NCBI GenBank assembly: GCA_018057765.1
Contig: JAGPDB010000001.1
Location: 186,001-250,000 of the forward strand
Length of the DNA stretch: 64,000 nucleotides
From: Acidimicrobiia bacterium
Lineage (GTDB): Bacteria; Actinomycetota; Acidimicrobiia; IMCC26256; JAGPDB01
Reading direction: 5' to 3'
This document shows positions 1 through 8,135 of the stretch, piece after piece. A program made the translations under genes and the position numbers. The stretch's first letter is position 1. The number at the start of each line of letters is the position of its first letter. Below the pieces are notes generated by a model. The model was not told the origin of the DNA. It did not search any database and saw only the letters and a list, made by a program, of their open reading frames with translations.

Positions 1-837
1 TAATTCTCTTTCATCTTTAGTCCGTACATTAAAAACGTGCTGACGACCAACGTTGCCTAAATTAGTTTGGACATCGTCAACTTCATAACCGCGCATTCTT
101 TGATGCCAATGTATACCTATGATGCTTTGGAAAACATATTTCTTTAAAACCCGTGGTGGAGCGTTCAAGAAATCTATGGGACTGTCTATACCTCGACGGT
201 TTAATCTTGCTTCAAAACGATTAGCAATACCAGGCAAATCAGTAAGTTTAAGACTCCGGTATTTATCTTCGAGATTATTATGGTCAATAACAGTTAGCCC
301 ATCTGGCTTATTAAAACCTGCAGCAAGTTTTGCCAAAAACCTATTTGGAGCAATACCAATATTGCATTTCATCCAGCAGCCTAGATCTTGCCTAAGGCGA
401 TCTTTCATTTCATAACCAATATCTTCTAAAGAACGATTATTAATATTATTTCTTGTTCCATGAAAGTCGACTATTCCTTCGTCGATACTTTTCATCTGTA
501 CTTTTGGAGAATAACTTTTCATAATTGCCATAAGTTTTTCGTAGGCATAATGATATTTAGGAGGATCTGTTTCGACGACTATTAGGTCAGGTATCATAGC
601 TTTGACTTCATCAAAACGCATGCCGACTTTTGCGCCACGAAATTTCGCTTCATAGGAAAGTGCAACCATACAGCACGCTGGACTGATACGATTCGTCACG
701 CCAACAGGACGACCGCGTAAATGTGGGTTTGCTTGCTGCTCAATAGTTGCAAAACAACTATTGAGGTCAATATGCATGACGTTTGGCTCTTCTTTATTTA
801 AATCATCATTTACATAGCCAAAGCGAATATCATACAT
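1..837 (-). CDS. Y-family DNA polymerase (DinB/UmuC-like), C-terminus cut by window edge
   Basis: The reverse strand encodes 279 residues from an ATG at 837 and runs off the window start, so the little-finger domain is missing. Seen: an N-terminal MHIDLNSCFA block (metal-binding Asp, residue about 24), then YEAKFRGAKVGM, then SIDEGIVDF, which carries the catalytic Asp-Glu pair of the Y-family palm, and a helix-hairpin-helix-like LPGIANRFEARL stretch. Known: these enzymes copy damaged DNA without proofreading. The steric-gate position reads NSCFA (Cys-Phe), as in DinB-type enzymes. About 20 residues precede the usual start, so the internal Met at residue 21 is an alternative. It follows two reverse-strand genes and may be cotranscribed with them. 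Confidence 0.9.
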   Translation of the reverse strand, partial: MYDIRFGYVNDDLNKEEPNVMHIDLNSCFATIEQQANPHLRGRPVGVTNRISPACCMVALSYEAKFRGAKVGMRFDEVKAMIPDLIVVETDPPKYHYAYEKLMAIMKSYSPKVQMKSIDEGIVDFHGTRNNINNRSLEDIGYEMKDRLRQDLGCWMKCNIGIAPNRFLAKLAAGFNKPDGLTVIDHNNLEDKYRSLKLTDLPGIANRFEARLNRRGIDSPIDFLNAPPRVLKKYVFQSIIGIHWHQRMRGYEVDDVQTNLGNVGRQHVFNVRTKDEREL

Positions 838-904
838 ATGTTCGTATTATAACTATAGGGTGTGACAGTCGTCAAATCCGTTCAAGAAATCTTGCGATAC
901 AAGG

Positions 905-1183
905 CTAGTCGTCTACAACAACCTTTGAAATTAAAGTCCAAACAAGTCTTTCTGCGTCTAACTCTATGCGATAATTAGCTAGCCCATCGGACATGTCAAA
1001 GATGTGAACCATCCTGTTACCTTTAGTAGTCGGATGACGTAAACCGAGTTCAGTAAACTCCACCGTCTTGCCCCTATGTTTAATCTTTCTTGGGAAACAA
1101 TAGTCTTGCTCACTTGCACCTATATTAAAAATGCATAACACTTCTATTCTTTCATTTATCAAGTCAGCGTCTATGCTCGCCAT
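905..1183 (-). CDS. Hypothetical 92-aa protein between ygfZ and Y-family polymerase
   Basis: A short acidic soluble protein with no signal peptide or membrane segment. It begins 9 bp after ygfZ stops, on the same strand, and ends 67 bp before the polymerase start, so a three-gene transcript is likely. The residue pattern (alternating hydrophobics such as VHIFDMSDGLANYRIEL, ending VDD) suggests a small beta-rich fold. I do not recognise the family. The spacing argues that it is real rather than a chance frame. A polymerase accessory role is only a guess from position. Confidence 0.6.
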   Translation of the reverse strand: MASIDADLINERIEVLCIFNIGASEQDYCFPRKIKHRGKTVEFTELGLRHPTTKGNRMVHIFDMSDGLANYRIELDAERLVWTLISKVVVDD

Positions 1184-1192
1184 AGCCTGGCC

Positions 1193-2080
1193 CTAAACAC
1201 GAAAGTTACCATTAACTTTATCTATCTGGACAACAGGCACTTTTTCTCCTGAAGGATCGAGTACATAAACGTTGTCCTTGCTTTGTTTCAATAGCTCGCT
1301 ACCCTTCCTAGTAAATCTTCCAATAGCAGTGTACCTACCCATATACTTTTCAAAATCACCCATATCTACATCACTTAATAAAGACGACGTAACGGACCCT
1401 ATTGCTTGGTTTCCTGAAAAAACTTCTAAACCTTCCAATTCCTTTTTATCAACGCAAAGCGCAAAATAAGTAAATGGTGTAGAAGCTGAACGTGAATCAA
1501 TGCGACACACCAATTCTTGGCCTAAGAAACATCCTTTGTTAAAAGAAACAGACTTTTCTTCAAGCCCTGCTTCTTGCGCTATTGAATTATCTCCCAAATC
1601 TTTAAATACTGAAACTGCTCCATTTGATATTCGCAGATTTGTGTAATGGTGTTCATCACTAACTTCCACATTTTGATTTTTTGGTGATAATGAAAGCATT
1701 AAACCAATTTGGCCAAATAAGTTTTCATCGATGATAATGCTATCCTCTAAAGTCTGATCTGCAATTTTTGCGCTATATTTATCCGTAACATCCTCGATAG
1801 TTGCTTTGGTTCGTATCAAAAACCGCGCCAGAGAATCTTTTAGACTAACCACTCTATTTGGTTCCGATATAAGCAGAAATTCATCACTATTTAAAGAATA
1901 TACATAAAATGCGTATATTGTCTTACCTGCTGGATTCAAGAGTAAAGATGTTTGTGATGTACCTACCTTTAACGTCTCAATATCCGCACTAATTATCGCT
2001 TGTAGAAATTTCCTAGATTCCTCACCACTAATGAGTATGATATTTGGTGAAATATTGATGGTTTTAGTTTTAAAAGTCAT
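1193..2080 (-). CDS. ygfZ: YgfZ/GcvT-like folate-binding protein
   Basis: This 295-aa protein carries the YgfZ signature KGCFLGQE at residues 182-189, including the conserved Cys, followed by an Arg-rich CRIDSRS turn. The family resembles GcvT (glycine cleavage T protein), binds tetrahydrofolate and helps maintain or repair certain Fe-S enzymes, such as radical-SAM methylthiotransferases. The length is typical. The first residues are hydrophobic (INISPNIILISGEESRKFLQ), matching the usual L-x-V-x-G-x-D start of the fold. It probably heads a reverse-strand transcript with the 92-aa protein and the Y-family polymerase. Confidence 0.88.
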   Translation of the reverse strand: MTFKTKTINISPNIILISGEESRKFLQAIISADIETLKVGTSQTSLLLNPAGKTIYAFYVYSLNSDEFLLISEPNRVVSLKDSLARFLIRTKATIEDVTDKYSAKIADQTLEDSIIIDENLFGQIGLMLSLSPKNQNVEVSDEHHYTNLRISNGAVSVFKDLGDNSIAQEAGLEEKSVSFNKGCFLGQELVCRIDSRSASTPFTYFALCVDKKELEGLEVFSGNQAIGSVTSSLLSDVDMGDFEKYMGRYTAIGRFTRKGSELLKQSKDNVYVLDPSGEKVPVVQIDKVNGNFRV

Positions 2081-2209
2081 TTGTTTACTCTAATTGTATA
2101 TAAAATCCATTACAACTCTTGGTAATTTAAATTACATTATTGCCACTTTTACAGGATAATTGTAGAAAAGAACCTTGCATATATTACTAGTTAGTAGTTT
2201 AATGTAAGT

Positions 2210-2971
2210 ATGACGACCAGTGTAAATCGTCCCACTAGATTGCCGAGAATAGTTCGCCCCGATATAGAGGCGGAAAAAGATCGTTTCTATTTGGGTCTTG
2301 TTGAAGGAAATGCTAACACAGGCGAAGGCCCGTGTATCCGTGTGGGCTATAGAGTTCCACTTCCTACGCATGGTGATGCAAGGCCTGAAGACAGAGAATT
2401 ATCCAAATCAAAATTAGTAGCTATCGCTAATGAACCCATTAAAGACGGTTTTATCCAGCCAGAGCGTAAACCTGCAACCCTTACCGTATATGGTATGTCA
2501 AGAAACGCATCAGACGATTCAACATATACCTTTGCAATGGCGCTAGGAATAGTCGACGGTGCTGCATATGGAAGAATTATAAAATCTCAAGATGGAATAA
2601 ATACCAAATTTCAAGGTCGGATTATGAGTAGGGATTTACAAGGAGGACTAGCGACAGACTTTGATGGCTTCTCAACGGGTCATTCTAATCTCTTTTGCAT
2701 AATCGACCCTAATACAGGAACACTAACAGACATTGACTTAGGGTTATTACTTAAGTTAACAGTCGATGCTGGTACGATCCCGCTAGAAGGTCATGGCCAT
2801 AATGTGGAAATATCGGATAAAGATGTTCGGATACTACAAGGAGGTGAAGAAGTAAAACTAGGATTAGAAGAGATAGCAAGAATAGCTGAAGGTCTAAAAT
2901 TTGACGCGCCTAGTACACCTTCAACGATTCCTGAACACCAACCACCTTCCGGTCACTGTATTGTATACTGA
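2210..2971 (+). CDS. Hypothetical 253-aa protein, probably a secondary beta-rich domain
   Basis: I do not recognise this protein. It is soluble, with no signal peptide or membrane helix. The body (residues about 25-220) is rich in Gly, Asp and Thr, with repeated short beta-like stretches, and the C-terminal 25 residues are Pro/Ser-rich and probably disordered, ending in HCIVY. A TTTAAT box ends 7 bases before the ATG and there is no clear Shine-Dalgarno sequence, which would fit a leaderless start. A 63-aa gene follows 20 bp after its stop on the same strand and may share its transcript. Confidence 0.65.
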   Translation: MTTSVNRPTRLPRIVRPDIEAEKDRFYLGLVEGNANTGEGPCIRVGYRVPLPTHGDARPEDRELSKSKLVAIANEPIKDGFIQPERKPATLTVYGMSRNASDDSTYTFAMALGIVDGAAYGRIIKSQDGINTKFQGRIMSRDLQGGLATDFDGFSTGHSNLFCIIDPNTGTLTDIDLGLLLKLTVDAGTIPLEGHGHNVEISDKDVRILQGGEEVKLGLEEIARIAEGLKFDAPSTPSTIPEHQPPSGHCIVY

Positions 2972-2991
2972 CATATAACTATAATATTGAG

Positions 2992-3183
2992 ATGTCAAAT
3001 ACTATTACTGCTGAATTATCTTCTATATCAACACAAGCTCAAGAACTTTTAGATCGCATAACTGCTTTAGGCGATCAATATCGCCATACTCCAGATTCTC
3101 TATTTGTTGCAGAATGTAATACTGCCGAAAAAAGTCTTACACATTCAATTAGAGCAATAGAACGAGCTCAAAAACTCATTTAA
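2992..3183 (+). CDS. Hypothetical 63-aa helical protein
   Basis: A small hydrophilic protein that reads as two amphipathic helices (Leu/Ile heptad-like spacing in SSISTQAQELLDRITALG and the last 25 residues), so it could form a helical hairpin or a small oligomer. It lies 20 bp downstream of the 253-aa unknown gene and converges on nth, whose stop lies 73 bp away. No catalytic motif is visible. Being short, it could be spurious, but composition and spacing fit a real gene. Confidence 0.5.
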   Translation: MSNTITAELSSISTQAQELLDRITALGDQYRHTPDSLFVAECNTAEKSLTHSIRAIERAQKLI

Positions 3184-3256
3184 GGATTCGTCGAATTTAT
3201 ACTTTTTACCCATGTAAGGTCCAAACCTAAAGTATCTCGAAAAACTCTGTGTGAAT

Positions 3257-3919
3257 TTAATGCTTTTTAGCCTTGTCAAATTTTCCAAAACTTGGACAGA
3301 TATCTGACAGGAAACAAATATTGCACTTTGGTTTTTTAGCATCACAAATTTGACGACCATGTTCAATTAAGCGCAAAGAGAAATCGCCGCCTTCTGATGG
3401 GTCAATTAGTTTATTTAATTCGAATTCAATTTTTACTGGATCGGTTTCTACGGTGATTTTTAGCCTATTGCATAATCTAGATACATGGGTATCTACAGGA
3501 ATACCTGGTTTAGCAAATGCAACATGGAGAATGACATTTGCAGTTTTACGACCAGTTCCGGGCAATGTGACAAGATCTTCCATATTCTCAGGGACTTCCC
3601 CACCAAAAGCTGAAACTAATCTCTGAGCCATAGCTATTATATTTTTTGCTTTATTATGAAAGAACCCAGTTGATTGGATCAATTTCTCTACGTCGACTTG
3701 TGATGCACTTGCTATGTCGCTGGGATTTGGATATTTTTTGAAAAGCGCAGGAGTAACTATATTTACTCTTTTATCAGTACATTGCGCACTTAAAATTGTT
3801 GCAACTAGCAATTGGTAAGGATTTTCATGATCTAATGCACATTTTACGACAGGATAAAATTCCTTTAATCGTTTATTTATTTCAGTTGTTCGCTGTTTAT
3901 ATCCCCTTGGACGAGCCAT
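3257..3919 (-). CDS. nth: Endonuclease III (DNA glycosylase/AP lyase)
   Basis: The 220-aa product excises oxidised pyrimidines and cuts the resulting abasic site during base-excision repair. Seen: the helix-hairpin-helix LPGTGRKTA with catalytic Lys125, then VDTHVSRLCNRL with catalytic Asp143, and a C-terminal 4Fe-4S loop with Cys192, Cys199, Cys202 and Cys208 (C-x6-C-x2-C-x5-C). An upstream in-frame ATG at 3934 would add MYCVV. I prefer 3919 because MARPRGYK starts a typical basic N-terminus and a TATTGT box lies six bases upstream. It is divergent from rlmN, with start codons about 30 bp apart. Confidence 0.95.
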   Translation of the reverse strand: MARPRGYKQRTTEINKRLKEFYPVVKCALDHENPYQLLVATILSAQCTDKRVNIVTPALFKKYPNPSDIASASQVDVEKLIQSTGFFHNKAKNIIAMAQRLVSAFGGEVPENMEDLVTLPGTGRKTANVILHVAFAKPGIPVDTHVSRLCNRLKITVETDPVKIEFELNKLIDPSEGGDFSLRLIEHGRQICDAKKPKCNICFLSDICPSFGKFDKAKKH

Positions 3920-3936
3920 AACTACACAATACATGA

Positions 3937-3942
3937 GATAAT
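3937..3942 (+). promoter_or_regulatory. Probable -10 box for rlmN (leaderless start)
   Basis: GATAAT ends seven positions before the rlmN ATG at 3949, leaving a six-base gap. Transcription would then begin at or next to the start codon. No Shine-Dalgarno sequence lies in front of the ATG. No good -35 box at 16-18 bp is visible, so this is an inference from the -10 match and the repeated spacing elsewhere in the window. Confidence 0.5.
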
Positions 3943-3948
3943 GTATCT

Positions 3949-5043
3949 ATGACGATTGATAACGAAAAATTGCTCGATATTGTGAGTAATCGTAAACCTA
4001 AAGAAAAGCCAAAACAAAGTATATATTCACTAAATTTAGATGCATTAAAAGAATGGTTTGAAGCTAAGGGCGAAAAGTCCTTCAGAGCAAAACAAGTAGT
4101 CGACCAACTTTTTGAAAAAAGAGCACCTTTAGAAGAAGTGACCACATTACCTAAAGTATTGATTGATGATCTTAAAAAAGATTTTGGCTACGCTTTGGAA
4201 GTTCAGACACTAGCTGTTTCTAAAGATAAAACAAAAAAATGGTTGTTTAAATTACATGATGGTTTATTTATTGAAACTGTATTAATGGAATATGCTGGAA
4301 GAGCAACAGTTTGTGTATCTTCTCAGGCAGGTTGTGCAATGGGATGCACATTTTGTGCAACTGGACAGGCTGGCTTTGACCGTCATTTAGAGGTAGGAGA
4401 AATATTAGAGCAAGTAGCAAGAGCTTGTCATAGTACTAGTTCTCGAATTTCCAATATTGTATTTATGGGCATGGGAGAACCATTGGCTAATGTTGATGTT
4501 GTTTATAATGCCTGTCAGCGTTTAACGCGAGATTGGGGATTCTCAGCTCGCCATATTACTGTTTCCACTGTTGGAGTTGTACCTGGTATGAAAAAAATGG
4601 CCAAATGGGAACTACCAGTAACATTAGCAATTTCTTTGCATTCTCCATATGATGATATGCGTAGCGAAATGATTCCTTTAAACAAAAGATATGATATTGC
4701 TGAGGTATTAAAGGCTGGAGAAGAAGTTTCATATTCTCACGGCCGTAGGGTAAGTTTCGAATATTGTGCAATTGATCATAAAAATATTAACGATAAGTGT
4801 GCTCACGAATTAGGCAACTTACTTAGAGATTTTCAAGGTGCTGGTGGTGCCCATGTAAACATAATCCCTCTAAATCGCACTAAAGGTTTTAATGGTAAGG
4901 CTCCTCGGCATGTTGAAATACAGAAATTTGCTGATATCGTAGAAAAATATGGCGTAACTGTTTCCATCAGAAAAAACCGTGGTACTGATATTGATGCAGC
5001 ATGTGGTCAATTACGTGAACGCGAAACAACAAAAAATAATTAA
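3949..5043 (+). CDS. rlmN: Dual-specificity RNA methyltransferase RlmN (radical SAM)
   Basis: RlmN methylates C2 of an adenine in 23S rRNA and in some tRNAs using radical SAM chemistry. The 364-aa protein shows the radical-SAM cluster motif GCAMGCTFC (Cys129, Cys133, Cys136), the GMGEPLAN SAM-binding block, and the near-C-terminal DIDAACGQL Cys352 that takes part in the methyl transfer cycle. An N-terminal accessory domain (residues about 30-90) precedes the barrel, as is usual. Length and motif order are canonical. It is divergent from nth and ends just before a convergent GNAT-like gene. Confidence 0.97.
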   Translation: MTIDNEKLLDIVSNRKPKEKPKQSIYSLNLDALKEWFEAKGEKSFRAKQVVDQLFEKRAPLEEVTTLPKVLIDDLKKDFGYALEVQTLAVSKDKTKKWLFKLHDGLFIETVLMEYAGRATVCVSSQAGCAMGCTFCATGQAGFDRHLEVGEILEQVARACHSTSSRISNIVFMGMGEPLANVDVVYNACQRLTRDWGFSARHITVSTVGVVPGMKKMAKWELPVTLAISLHSPYDDMRSEMIPLNKRYDIAEVLKAGEEVSYSHGRRVSFEYCAIDHKNINDKCAHELGNLLRDFQGAGGAHVNIIPLNRTKGFNGKAPRHVEIQKFADIVEKYGVTVSIRKNRGTDIDAACGQLRERETTKNN

Positions 5044-5047
5044 TCTA

Positions 5048-5545
5048 TTAATTAGAAGGAATAATAGTGTTGGAATACCAAGGTTTATTAAATGGCCAAC
5101 TTTTTAGATAGGTTTTAATATCGCTATAGAGTAATTCGTATTTTCCAGAATCAAATGCTTTTTGAGTCACCCACCAGCTCACGTCAACATCAGCTCCCAT
5201 TGGTGTAATTATATCTTTATTTATTACACCAATCGGATATAAATAAAAACAACCAGCATATTCACCATTAAGTGCTCGGACAACAAATGCCATCGATCGT
5301 CTAGCTTCATTTTCTTTATTATGCCATTGTAAATCTTCTTCATTTTCTTCAATTGTAAATCCTTCAAAAGGCCATTGTGAATTTCGCGTTCGATTTATAA
5401 TTTCAATACTTGACATAAATGCTTTGTAATCTTTCACTAGATGATCAATATTAAGTAATTCGATTGTAAAATTAGTGGATTCAAACTTAGGTATCTTAAA
5501 ATCAATATTTAATTTCCAATTTTCTGGCAATGTGTTATTTTCCAT
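5048..5545 (-). CDS. GNAT-like N-acetyltransferase family protein
   Basis: This 165-aa protein has the organisation of RimJ-like GNAT proteins. An N-terminal stretch of short strands and helices (FTIELLNIDHLVKDYKAFM) is followed by a substrate-loop region rich in Trp, and then by a strand pair with GEYAGCFYLYPIG, resembling the central GNAT strands that hold acetyl-CoA. VDVSWWVTQKAFDSGKYELLY matches the helix after the acetyl-CoA loop, but the classic R/Q-x-x-G-x-G/A loop is absent, so catalysis is uncertain. The substrate is unknown. It converges on rlmN, with 4 bp between stops. Confidence 0.6.
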   Translation of the reverse strand: MENNTLPENWKLNIDFKIPKFESTNFTIELLNIDHLVKDYKAFMSSIEIINRTRNSQWPFEGFTIEENEEDLQWHNKENEARRSMAFVVRALNGEYAGCFYLYPIGVINKDIITPMGADVDVSWWVTQKAFDSGKYELLYSDIKTYLKSWPFNKPWYSNTIIPSN

Positions 5546-5582
5546 GGGTAAATTTTACACCTTATTGAACTAGTCTATATAA

Positions 5583-5987
5583 ATGAATAATTCTAAATTT
5601 GTTTGGTATAACCAATTTCTTCCTCAGACTTTAATGAGTGCAATGATACTTCTATATTTTAGAGGTGCTTTAGACCTTATTTTCAGCTTAAGAAGTATGT
5701 CTGTTTTATCGTTAATAGTTTTTGGTGGATATATACTTGGAGCATTTGGTATTGCTAACTTGCGTTGGTGGGGAATCATTATCGGTGTTATATCAATAGG
5801 TTATGTATTTGTTCAAGTAACTTTTATTGCACTAAAAGAAGGAGCATCAATATTTGATGTATTGGGTTTTTTCTTTAATTCAACACATATCATAAATACT
5901 TTATTTGATATAGCAATCATAGCTTTATTGGTACACCCAATGTCAATAAATTATGCAAAGCGAAATTTTACAAAAAGAATTCCGTAA
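5583..5987 (+). CDS. Small integral membrane protein, four predicted helices
   Basis: The 134-aa product is mostly hydrophobic, with membrane-like segments at about residues 14-32, 38-58, 63-85 and 98-119, and a basic tail (AKRNFTKRIP) likely to face the cytoplasm. No catalytic or transport motif is recognisable. The gene starts 37 bp from the divergent GNAT-like gene. A TAGTCT box six bases before the ATG and the lack of a Shine-Dalgarno sequence would fit a leaderless message. The function is unknown. Confidence 0.7.
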   Translation: MNNSKFVWYNQFLPQTLMSAMILLYFRGALDLIFSLRSMSVLSLIVFGGYILGAFGIANLRWWGIIIGVISIGYVFVQVTFIALKEGASIFDVLGFFFNSTHIINTLFDIAIIALLVHPMSINYAKRNFTKRIP

Positions 5988-6070
5988 ACCAAATAGATTT
6001 TTCTCAATTTGACTCACGGTGTTTAGTAACTTTTTCCTAAGTTCTTTATAAACGTCGGATTTAAGATAGA

Positions 6071-6739
6071 TTACTTAAAATCAGGATGGCCTAATTCGCC
6101 ATATAATTCATCAGCAGTAGCCCAACCAAAAGCAACAACGGATTCGCCCTTTGTGTAGTCATTATTACCAACAATTTCTAAAGCCACTTTATTAGTAGAT
6201 TTAATTGGCGCTGTATAAAAAAGCGGAGTTGATTTTTTAGACTTTTTAGTATTAAAAGTCTTTTCATCGAATGTAGACTCACAATCAAAACGCTTTGCTA
6301 AATGTCGACCCCAGTTACGTTCTTCTCCAGTAGGAGCATACCCAGGACGAGGAACGACATCTTGTCGTTGAGCCAAAAATGCATATGTTGAAGGAAAAGC
6401 AAGTCTTGTACCAATAAGTACATCTTCGTCGGGAAACGAGATGGCACTTCTTCTGTATAATTCTGAAATAAGTAGTTCTGCAGTTTCTTTACATTTCTTA
6501 CCCGGACGGATCGCACCGAAGCTCCATAGTGTTGCGGGAGTACCACCAATACGCTCTAGAGAGCCAAATAGGAAACCATCAAGTCCTGCGTTACGAGCAG
6601 TAACAATAATTGTATACTTCTCGACGTGTTCATCGATAACAGAGTCTGGGATAATATAACCAGATTCACGAATTAGCTCACCAAACTCATCGAGCTCAGC
6701 AGGTTTTAAAGATACGGTGTCGCGGGATTCAATAATCAT
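6071..6739 (-). CDS. Hypothetical 222-aa protein with GNAT-like features
   Basis: Residues about 40-100 run as a strand (KYTIIVTARNAG), a strand with DGFLFGSLERIGGTPATLWSF and a helix following RPGKKCKETAELLISELYRR. The segment IRPGKKCKETA resembles the acetyl-CoA pyrophosphate loop plus helix of GNAT enzymes, so a diverged N-acetyltransferase fold is plausible but unproven. Residues about 150-195 are Lys/Thr-rich, and the C-terminal part is mixed. No signal peptide is present. It stands alone on the reverse strand. I would call it hypothetical without a profile search. Confidence 0.6.
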   Translation of the reverse strand: MIIESRDTVSLKPAELDEFGELIRESGYIIPDSVIDEHVEKYTIIVTARNAGLDGFLFGSLERIGGTPATLWSFGAIRPGKKCKETAELLISELYRRSAISFPDEDVLIGTRLAFPSTYAFLAQRQDVVPRPGYAPTGEERNWGRHLAKRFDCESTFDEKTFNTKKSKKSTPLFYTAPIKSTNKVALEIVGNNDYTKGESVVAFGWATADELYGELGHPDFK

Positions 6740-6803
6740 TAACCATCAATTCTACAACAAAATCAGCTTATGCGCGAGTCGGTTAGAGTATTATATACGA
6801 CTT

Positions 6804-7622
6804 CTAAGCTATATCTAGCTCAAAATCATATATTCGGTGGTTTATATTCGATTCTTGAGCTGCATCACCATATTGAAATCCAGACCAACTCAAGACTATA
6901 GGGTCATCGCTAACATACCAAGTAGCGTATTCATTAGAATATCTTTTTAGTAGTTCTAATGCTCGTAATTTCGTATCAGCATTAAGACCTCTTAAGGCAT
7001 CATCAAAAACTATTGGTAAAGTCACAAAACCTGTTTTTGGTCTGTTAGCAAGGATTTGAGATATTACACTAACAACCTGATCAGGTGTTAGGCCTCCTAT
7101 AATATCATCTGATTTTAGACATTCATTTCGTTGTGCCAAATAGTTTGCTTTTTGAAGTATAAGTTCTTTACGCAATATTGCTTGTGAACCCTGTACGTTA
7201 GTAGAATCTGCATAAAGTGTATAGTTTGTAAATCCAGCCTTATTTAGCTCTTTAGTTAAATTTTTCTGCGCAACATCTAATTTCTTCCAATTATGTTTCG
7301 TAGAATTTCTCTCCGCTAAACGAGTTGCTTCAACTACTTTTAGTTGTGCTTTCTCTATAGATGGATATTTTATATCTACTTTGTCAACATCTAATTTATT
7401 AAATTTCTCTTCAACAATCGCAATATATGTTTCAATCATTCCTAACAATAAATTATTCGAATTATGACATTCTTTCTCTATCATTTCTCTAGTAATTATT
7501 ATTTGATCTACACTTCGATCTGATTCAAACATTACAAGTAGTTCTTTTGCAATTTCTTTAGCATTATCTTGTTCATTGACTACAGTGAAATGTCCATTAA
7601 TTAATCTCATGTTCTTCTCCAA
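6804..7622 (-). CDS. Hypothetical coiled-coil protein with a Walker-B-like C-terminus (SMC/RecN-like half)
   Basis: The 272-aa protein has a long charged helical region (about residues 20-175, coiled-coil-like) and a compact C-terminus. There LPIVFDDALRGLN (residues 202-214) resembles an SMC/RecN-class Walker B plus D-loop, followed by a helix and WYVSDD (235-240), placed like the H-loop strand. IIGGLTPDQ upstream (175-182) sits where an ABC signature would be. No Walker A P-loop is present, so it cannot be a complete ATPase by itself. The start could also be Met5. The gene stands alone and is divergent from a 72-aa gene. Function unknown. Confidence 0.65.
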   Translation of the reverse strand: MEKNMRLINGHFTVVNEQDNAKEIAKELLVMFESDRSVDQIIITREMIEKECHNSNNLLLGMIETYIAIVEEKFNKLDVDKVDIKYPSIEKAQLKVVEATRLAERNSTKHNWKKLDVAQKNLTKELNKAGFTNYTLYADSTNVQGSQAILRKELILQKANYLAQRNECLKSDDIIGGLTPDQVVSVISQILANRPKTGFVTLPIVFDDALRGLNADTKLRALELLKRYSNEYATWYVSDDPIVLSWSGFQYGDAAQESNINHRIYDFELDIA

Positions 7623-7831
7623 TATTTGTTAATAGATATTTCGACAATTTATTAATTTACTTAAAAGATTGAATAATTATTCTTAATATTCTCACTATTA
7701 GTGATATTTGAACCATTCTTAATTTTTATAATATCTGTGATTAAATTCGGCACGTGACTGAATACTGCTCTAGAATGTATCCTTCATGTAATTAACAATA
7801 TTTCCGGCAGAAATATGCCAGGTGGTGCAAA

Positions 7832-8050
7832 ATGGCCCGTAAAGGCAGAGCGAGACGATTTAAAGAGGCTCGAGAGCTAAAAGAGGGATTTGACGACGGT
7901 CTTTTCGAAGAGACGAAATCATCCTTAGCTGAAGTTGAAGAAGGTCAAGAGGGTTGGAAATCCTTGGATAAAGAGGATTCTGATACTGAAGTTGAACACG
8001 AACGTATTACAGATACGAAAGACGATGATTACGATCCTTTAATGGACTAA
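7832..8050 (+). CDS. Hypothetical 72-aa acidic protein with basic N-terminus
   Basis: The first 14 residues are strongly basic (MARKGRARRFKEAR) and the remaining 58 are very acidic (many Glu/Asp, ending in YDPLMD), so the protein is probably disordered and binds nucleic acid or a basic partner. AGGTGG about ten bases before the ATG is a good ribosome binding site. The gene ends directly before a strong terminator hairpin, which supports a short monocistronic transcript. Family not recognised. Confidence 0.65.
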   Translation: MARKGRARRFKEARELKEGFDDGLFEETKSSLAEVEEGQEGWKSLDKEDSDTEVEHERITDTKDDDYDPLMD

Positions 8051-8055
8051 TCGCT

Positions 8056-8121
8056 AAAAAGACCAGGCCCTTAAGTCGAGTTACCCTAATTAGGACAATT
8101 CAACCAAGGACCTGGTCTTTT
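8056..8121. terminator. Bidirectional rho-independent terminator
   Basis: The arms AAAAAGACCAGG (8056-8067) and CCTGGTCTTTT (8111-8121) pair perfectly and continue with CCTT/AAGG after one mismatch, leaving a loop of about 35 bases. T-runs lie on both strands, so it can end the 72-aa gene from the left and the RNA helicase gene from the right. Confidence 0.85.
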
Positions 8122-8135
8122 AGTATTATTAGCTT

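Noticed and set aside
119-415. Open frame of 98 aa on the plus strand near the window start
   Set aside because: It lies entirely within the Y-family polymerase gene on the other strand and has no ribosome site or domain-like composition.
2210-2971. C-terminal HCIVY of the unknown 253-aa protein as a CaaX-type prenylation signal
   Set aside because: Cys at position -4 fits a CaaX box formally, but bacterial hosts lack prenyltransferases for this and the match is only one residue deep.
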